DNA of 8,142 bases from OFTM34 sp047639415 (GTDB lineage Bacteria; Planctomycetota; UBA1135; GCA-002686595), in assembly GCA_047639415.1 (NCBI GenBank), contig JBLINP010000225.1, positions 1 to 8,142 on the forward strand, given 5' to 3'. A program made the translations under genes and the position numbers. The notes beneath the pieces were generated by a model. The model was not told the origin of the DNA and ran no database searches. It saw only the letters and a list, made by a program, of their open reading frames with translations. Positions 4,210 through 8,142 of this stretch are shown here, piece after piece. Each line of letters opens with the position of its first letter. The stretch's first letter is position 1.

Positions 4210-6957
4210 ATGGCGCGCTCCAAAAGTGGCAAGAAAAAAGCTGGCCGCAAAGCATCCAAGAAAGGCTCTAAAAAGGGTCCCGGATTGCTGACGCGTACCC
4301 GCGATGTGCTCGCGGGCTTCGTGCTGGGTAGTGAAGTCGAGGAGGAAACGGCCGAGCATTTCCAGGAGATCAAGGGCTTGGTGCTGTTTGGCATTGCCCT
4401 GTGGCTGGGCATTGCTCTTGTCAGTTACTACGCGCCGCCGGATGTAGCTGCGGCGGAAGGCAAGAACTGGGGTGGGCAAGCGGGCTACTTCATCGCGACT
4501 TGGGTGTTCATGGCCATGGGATGGAGCGGTTACTTGCTCGTCTTCCTCGGCATCGCATGGAGTTGCATTCTCGTTGCTCGCAAGCAAGTCGTCTGGCCGA
4601 CCTTGCGCATCTTTGGCGCGCTGTGCCTCTTGGCCTCGACGGCCTTCTTGTTCCAGCTCGGTTTTGGCGAACTCAAAGGCAACGAATTGCCCTACGGGCC
4701 CGGCGGGTGGTTGGCGCTCGAGTTGGCCGGTCCGAATCCGATCAACCCCGACGGAACGTCGATCTTGGTCTCTGAGTTTGGCGGCCCCGGCGCTTGGTTG
4801 CTGCTCTCAATAGCGGCATTGATCTCGTTTATGCTCGCGACGGAGATGGCGTTTTATAACGCAGCGATTGCGATGCGCGATTGGTTTGAAGAGCGCCGAT
4901 CCGAGCGCGATGAAAGCGTGGCTGCTGCTGCTTACAGTTGGTTCAAAAACCTGTGCGCGGGTTTGTGGGAGTTTTTGAAAGGCCCTGAGCCTGAAGTCGT
5001 TGTGACACCAACGAAGGCAGCGAAGCAAGCGGCTAAGAAAGCGGCCAACAAGAAGGCAGCTGCGAAGAAAACGAAAGCTGCGAAGAAGAAAGAAGCCGAG
5101 ATCGCGGCGCTCTTTGTCGAAGCGGATGACGAGGTGGAAGCAGAGGCAGAGGAAGATGAGTACGAAGACGAAGCGGAGGAAGAGGAAGACGAGTGGGAGT
5201 ACGTCGATGAGGATGGCAATCCGATCGACGAGGATGACGAGGAGTACGAATACGAAGATGGGGAAGAAGACGAAGAAGAGGTTGAGGAAGAGGAGCTAGT
5301 TCCCGCTCGTTCGAAAACGCGGAAGACGCGCAAGGGCAAGCGTGGGCATGCGGACGACGAAGAGGAAGAGGACGAAGAAGAGGAAGAGCCGGCACCGCGC
5401 ACGATGCCGAAGCCTCAATTGCAAAAGGCGCTCGTTTTCGAACCGCCCACTCCACCCGCTGGACCATGGAAGTTCCCGCCGATTAGTTTGCTCGAGCCGC
5501 CCGCTAAGTCCGAAGGCACGGATGCTTCCAAAGTCGAGGAATCGGCACGCAAACTCGAGAATGCGCTCGCTTCGTTCCGAGTCGAAGCCACGGTCGTAGG
5601 GGCCAAAGTCGGCCCTACGGTGACCCTGTACGAATTGGAAGTCAGTCAGGGAACGCGGATGAATAAAGTCACCGCTTTGACTTCGGAAATCAGCGCGGCC
5701 CTGCGCGCCAAGAGCGTTCGAATCATCGCTCCGATTCCCGGCAAGGCGACCATCGGTGTGGAAGTTCCGAACTCGGGCGAGCGCTTGATCGTGCGCCTCT
5801 CGCAATTGATCACCAAAGACGCGTACGACAAGAAGTTCGCGGCTCTGCCGATGTTCCTCGGCATGGATACCGAGGGTGAAGTCATCGTCGCCGACTTGGC
5901 GCGCATGCCTCACCTCTTGATCGCCGGCACCACCGGTTCGGGTAAGTCGGTCTGTATCAATACGATTCTGGCGAGCATCTTGCTGACGCGCTCGCCCCAC
6001 GACGTTCAGTTGATTCTGGTCGACCCGAAGATGGTCGAGTTGATGATGTTCTCGAAGGTGCCGCACCTGATGCTGCCGGTGGTTACCGACCCGAAGCAAG
6101 CCACGAACGTGCTGAACTGGACGGTCGAGAAAATGGAAGGGCGTTACGAACTCTTCAAGATCGCCAAGGTCAAGAACATCAAGACCTTCAATGCGCTGGG
6201 CGAGGAAAGCCTACGCGAGCGTATGGGCGATGAGTTCAACGAGGATCGCACGCCGCGTCACGTTCCGTACATCGTTGTCGTGATCGATGAGATGGCCGAC
6301 TTGATGATGACGGCCAAGAAAGAGGCGGAGCATGCGATCACGCGCTTGGCCCAAAAGTCGCGAGCGGTCGGCATTCACGTGATTGTGGCTACGCAGCGTC
6401 CGTCGACGGACGTCATTACCGGTGTGATTAAGGGCAACCTGCCGACGCGGATTGCGTTCCAAGTGGCGAGTAAGATTGACAGCCGAGTGATCTTGGATGC
6501 AAGTGGAGCGGAGAACCTGCTCGGGCAAGGCGACATGTTGTACACGCCGCCTCAAGCTTCACAGCTGAAGCGCGTTCAAGGTGCGTTGGTGGAAGATCAC
6601 GAGCTGCAAGCGCTGGTCGATTTCGTCACGTTAGATTCTGCACCGGCCTTCAGCCAAGAGATGGTGCAGACCGCGACAGGTTCGCGTCCGCCCGGAACGA
6701 TGGACGGCGCGGATCAAGACGAAATGTGGGATGACGCGGTTCGCGTGATCCTAAAATCAAGGCGCGGATCGGCGAGCTTGTTGCAACGCGCTCTTGGCGT
6801 TGGCTACACGCGCGCTTCGCGACTGATCGACATGATGACGCAAGCCGGCATCGTGGGTGAGCACAAGGGCAGCAAGGCGCGTGAAGTCTTGATGACCCTC
6901 GAAGATTGGGAAGAGATGAACGGCGCACCGATGGGATGCATTACCAGCGATGACTGA
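4210..6957 (+). CDS. ftsK: DNA translocase FtsK/SpoIIIE family
   Basis: This is a septum-anchored ATP-driven pump that moves chromosomal DNA during division and, in the family, activates XerCD recombination at dif. The 915-residue protein (from ATG 4210) has a Lys-rich cytoplasmic start and four membrane segments at about 56-76, 92-120, 131-151 and 194-218. A Lys/Ala-rich stretch (about 266-303) is followed by long Glu/Asp runs (about 305-400). The motor has Walker A GTTGSGKS (573-580), Walker B VVVIDE (689-694), HVIVATQRPS (723-732) and LLGQGDML (770-777). A C-terminal gamma winged helix (about 835-908) carries SASLLQRALGVGYTRASRLI and GSKAREVL; in the family it reads KOPS sites and contacts XerD. 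The frame is open to a TTG at 4147, preceded by AGGA at 4133-4136, so a start 21 residues longer is possible. I prefer ATG 4210 because the basic leader from there is typical of the family. No clear promoter was found; it would lie in or near the coaB pseudogene. Confidence 0.96.
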   Translation: MARSKSGKKKAGRKASKKGSKKGPGLLTRTRDVLAGFVLGSEVEEETAEHFQEIKGLVLFGIALWLGIALVSYYAPPDVAAAEGKNWGGQAGYFIATWVFMAMGWSGYLLVFLGIAWSCILVARKQVVWPTLRIFGALCLLASTAFLFQLGFGELKGNELPYGPGGWLALELAGPNPINPDGTSILVSEFGGPGAWLLLSIAALISFMLATEMAFYNAAIAMRDWFEERRSERDESVAAAAYSWFKNLCAGLWEFLKGPEPEVVVTPTKAAKQAAKKAANKKAAAKKTKAAKKKEAEIAALFVEADDEVEAEAEEDEYEDEAEEEEDEWEYVDEDGNPIDEDDEEYEYEDGEEDEEEVEEEELVPARSKTRKTRKGKRGHADDEEEEDEEEEEPAPRTMPKPQLQKALVFEPPTPPAGPWKFPPISLLEPPAKSEGTDASKVEESARKLENALASFRVEATVVGAKVGPTVTLYELEVSQGTRMNKVTALTSEISAALRAKSVRIIAPIPGKATIGVEVPNSGERLIVRLSQLITKDAYDKKFAALPMFLGMDTEGEVIVADLARMPHLLIAGTTGSGKSVCINTILASILLTRSPHDVQLILVDPKMVELMMFSKVPHLMLPVVTDPKQATNVLNWTVEKMEGRYELFKIAKVKNIKTFNALGEESLRERMGDEFNEDRTPRHVPYIVVVIDEMADLMMTAKKEAEHAITRLAQKSRAVGIHVIVATQRPSTDVITGVIKGNLPTRIAFQVASKIDSRVILDASGAENLLGQGDMLYTPPQASQLKRVQGALVEDHELQALVDFVTLDSAPAFSQEMVQTATGSRPPGTMDGADQDEMWDDAVRVILKSRRGSASLLQRALGVGYTRASRLIDMMTQAGIVGEHKGSKAREVLMTLEDWEEMNGAPMGCITSDD

Positions 6958-8142
6958 CACTAAGAAGACCTTCGTCCAGGACCTCCTGGGTGGCCTGTTG
7001 TTTGTAGTCGGGGCCTTCTTGGCGTTCTCGATTGCAATGTTTTGGTTGGGTGATGGAGCGAGTGAGAACCCAAACTTGACCACGCGGATCGTTCTCGCCG
7101 CGATCGAACTCACGGGAGCCGTGATGGGCTTCGTCGTCGGGCTGACTTGTGCTCTGCTGGGCGGTGTACTTTTCTTCGCCACCAGGCGCGTCTCGCTTTT
7201 GCGTCACGGCGGGGGAGCGACCGGGGTCTTGCTCGGCTTCCTATTCGCGTACGGAGCCTTCTCATCGGGTGGCGCTGGTTCCATCGGAGGTGCGCCCGTA
7301 GCCGTTCTAGGCGCCTCAACGCTGGCCCTGGTTACAACCGGGCTAATTGCGCTATTCCTCGTCTGTGCAACGGTTTGGGGCGTTTGGGTCCCACGCCGCA
7401 GCCAATTTTCTTCGAAACTCGGCGAGTCGAGCCCGGTATCAGCAGCACTAAGAGAAGGAGACGAAGGTGGCGTGACCTCCGCAGAAGCGGCGGCGTTGCT
7501 CCCCTTGGACGACAACGAAGAGCCGATCGTACCGGCTCATCCCATTGACGTGCGATTGGAAGGCGGCGTGCCCGAGGGGACTCTTGCGATTCAATCCACA
7601 GTGCCGAACGAACCCATCCATGAACCAGACACAAGTCAGACTGACGTTGCGATCAGCGGAATCAATGCCGGCTTGGAAGCCGTGCAGTCAGAGCTCCCTG
7701 ATGGACATTTGGCTCAAGCCGAAAGTGCAGACATCCATTCAGGCGCAGAGTTCGAGCTCGAGTCAGCTCACGAAGACAGCGCTCAATCCCCATCCCTTGC
7801 CGAGGCGGTAAGTCTCGTATCACGCTACGAACTCGACCGGCCGAGTTGGGAAGCGGGCGTGATGGTTGATGAGGAAGAGCCCAACGCTGCTGTAATCGAA
7901 GTGGCCGAAAGTTTTGTTGAGGTTGCGGGTGTCGAGGAAGAGGAAGTTCGTGAGTTGGCCGAAGAAGTCGAAGTTGCGGCGCAACCGACGATCGCGCCTG
8001 ACGCTTTTGTTGTAACGAGCGAGCCGGAGTTTGATTGGGGAGCGGGGCAAGAGGGATCGGCAACTGAAGAGGTGGATGCCGAAGAGGATGTTGAGGTTGA
8101 CGACGACGTTGACGACGACGTTGACGAAGACGTTGACGAAGA
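6950..8142 (+). CDS. Membrane protein with acidic tail, 3'-truncated; possible second FtsK-like N-terminal region
   Basis: An ATG at 6950 overlaps the last codons of ftsK by eight bases (stop 6955-6957), and the frame stays open for 397 codons to the window edge. The product starts MTDTKKTFVQDLLGG and has hydrophobic segments at about 12-33, 56-77, 89-104 and 118-147, with RR after the second (79-80) and the fourth (149-150). From residue 150 on it is hydrophilic and increasingly acidic, with runs such as DEEEP, GVEEEEV and finally VDDD-type repeats. Four membrane segments followed by an acidic linker is the plan of the FtsK N-terminus, including the neighbour upstream, so a second translocase or a motor-less paralogue is possible. 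No motor motif lies within the window, so this is inference; an unrelated division or envelope protein co-translated with ftsK is the alternative. Confidence 0.8.
   Translation, partial: MTDTKKTFVQDLLGGLLFVVGAFLAFSIAMFWLGDGASENPNLTTRIVLAAIELTGAVMGFVVGLTCALLGGVLFFATRRVSLLRHGGGATGVLLGFLFAYGAFSSGGAGSIGGAPVAVLGASTLALVTTGLIALFLVCATVWGVWVPRRSQFSSKLGESSPVSAALREGDEGGVTSAEAAALLPLDDNEEPIVPAHPIDVRLEGGVPEGTLAIQSTVPNEPIHEPDTSQTDVAISGINAGLEAVQSELPDGHLAQAESADIHSGAEFELESAHEDSAQSPSLAEAVSLVSRYELDRPSWEAGVMVDEEEPNAAVIEVAESFVEVAGVEEEEVRELAEEVEVAAQPTIAPDAFVVTSEPEFDWGAGQEGSATEEVDAEEDVEVDDDVDDDVDEDVDE
8096..8142 (+). repeat. 12-bp in-frame tandem repeat encoding VDDD/VDED
   Basis: GTTGACGACGAC repeats at 8096, 8108, 8120 and 8132. 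The last two copies carry GAA for the third codon, and the final one is cut by the window edge. Each unit encodes Val-Asp-Asp/Glu-Asp in the acidic tail of the preceding CDS. The total copy number cannot be seen. Confidence 0.8.

Noticed and set aside
4932..5402. Antisense Ser-rich ORF opposite the ftsK linker
   Set aside because: It is the reverse complement of Glu/Asp codons and a low-complexity artefact.

Overview
The window looks like a chromosomal segment of a moderately GC-rich Gram-negative-type bacterium. Planctomycetota is my best guess. It rests on coaB being separate from coaC, on secreted proteins with a short signal peptide, a beta-sandwich domain and a C-terminal module ending in LELNIGD, and on the lack of clear Shine-Dalgarno sequences. 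This is inference; no marker gene settles it. All genes lie on the + strand.

Layout. (1) 1-695: the last codons of an upstream gene, probably coaC, overlap by ATGA a complete stand-alone coaB, giving two coenzyme A biosynthesis steps in one operon. (2) 836-3637: two tandem copies of a unit made of a conserved ~102-nt leader, a 333-residue secreted carbohydrate-binding-like protein, and a ~165-nt structured inverted-repeat element. The two elements are about half identical in sequence, have exactly equal spacing between conserved blocks, and their long stem shows five compensatory base-pair changes. This is the most unusual signal in the window. A strong hairpin terminator candidate follows the second gene. 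(3) 3748-4134: a decayed copy of the 3' 60% of coaB, aligned without gaps to codons 84-211 plus stop, broken by one in-frame TGA. (4) 4210-6957: a full FtsK/SpoIIIE DNA translocase with four membrane segments, a long Lys/Ala then Glu/Asp linker, a RecA-like motor and a gamma winged helix. (5) 6950 to the window end: a 3'-truncated membrane protein gene overlapping the end of ftsK. It has about four membrane segments and then an acidic tail, so it repeats the N-terminal plan of FtsK and may be a second FtsK-like gene.

The coaB copy and its pseudogene bracket the secreted-protein array. A near-identical 19-20 bp sequence lies just after coaB and just before the pseudogene. This suggests that the array was inserted or amplified inside a former coaB duplication. 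The ftsK gene and its overlapping neighbour look like a co-translated pair for DNA segregation or envelope work, unrelated in function to the secreted proteins.
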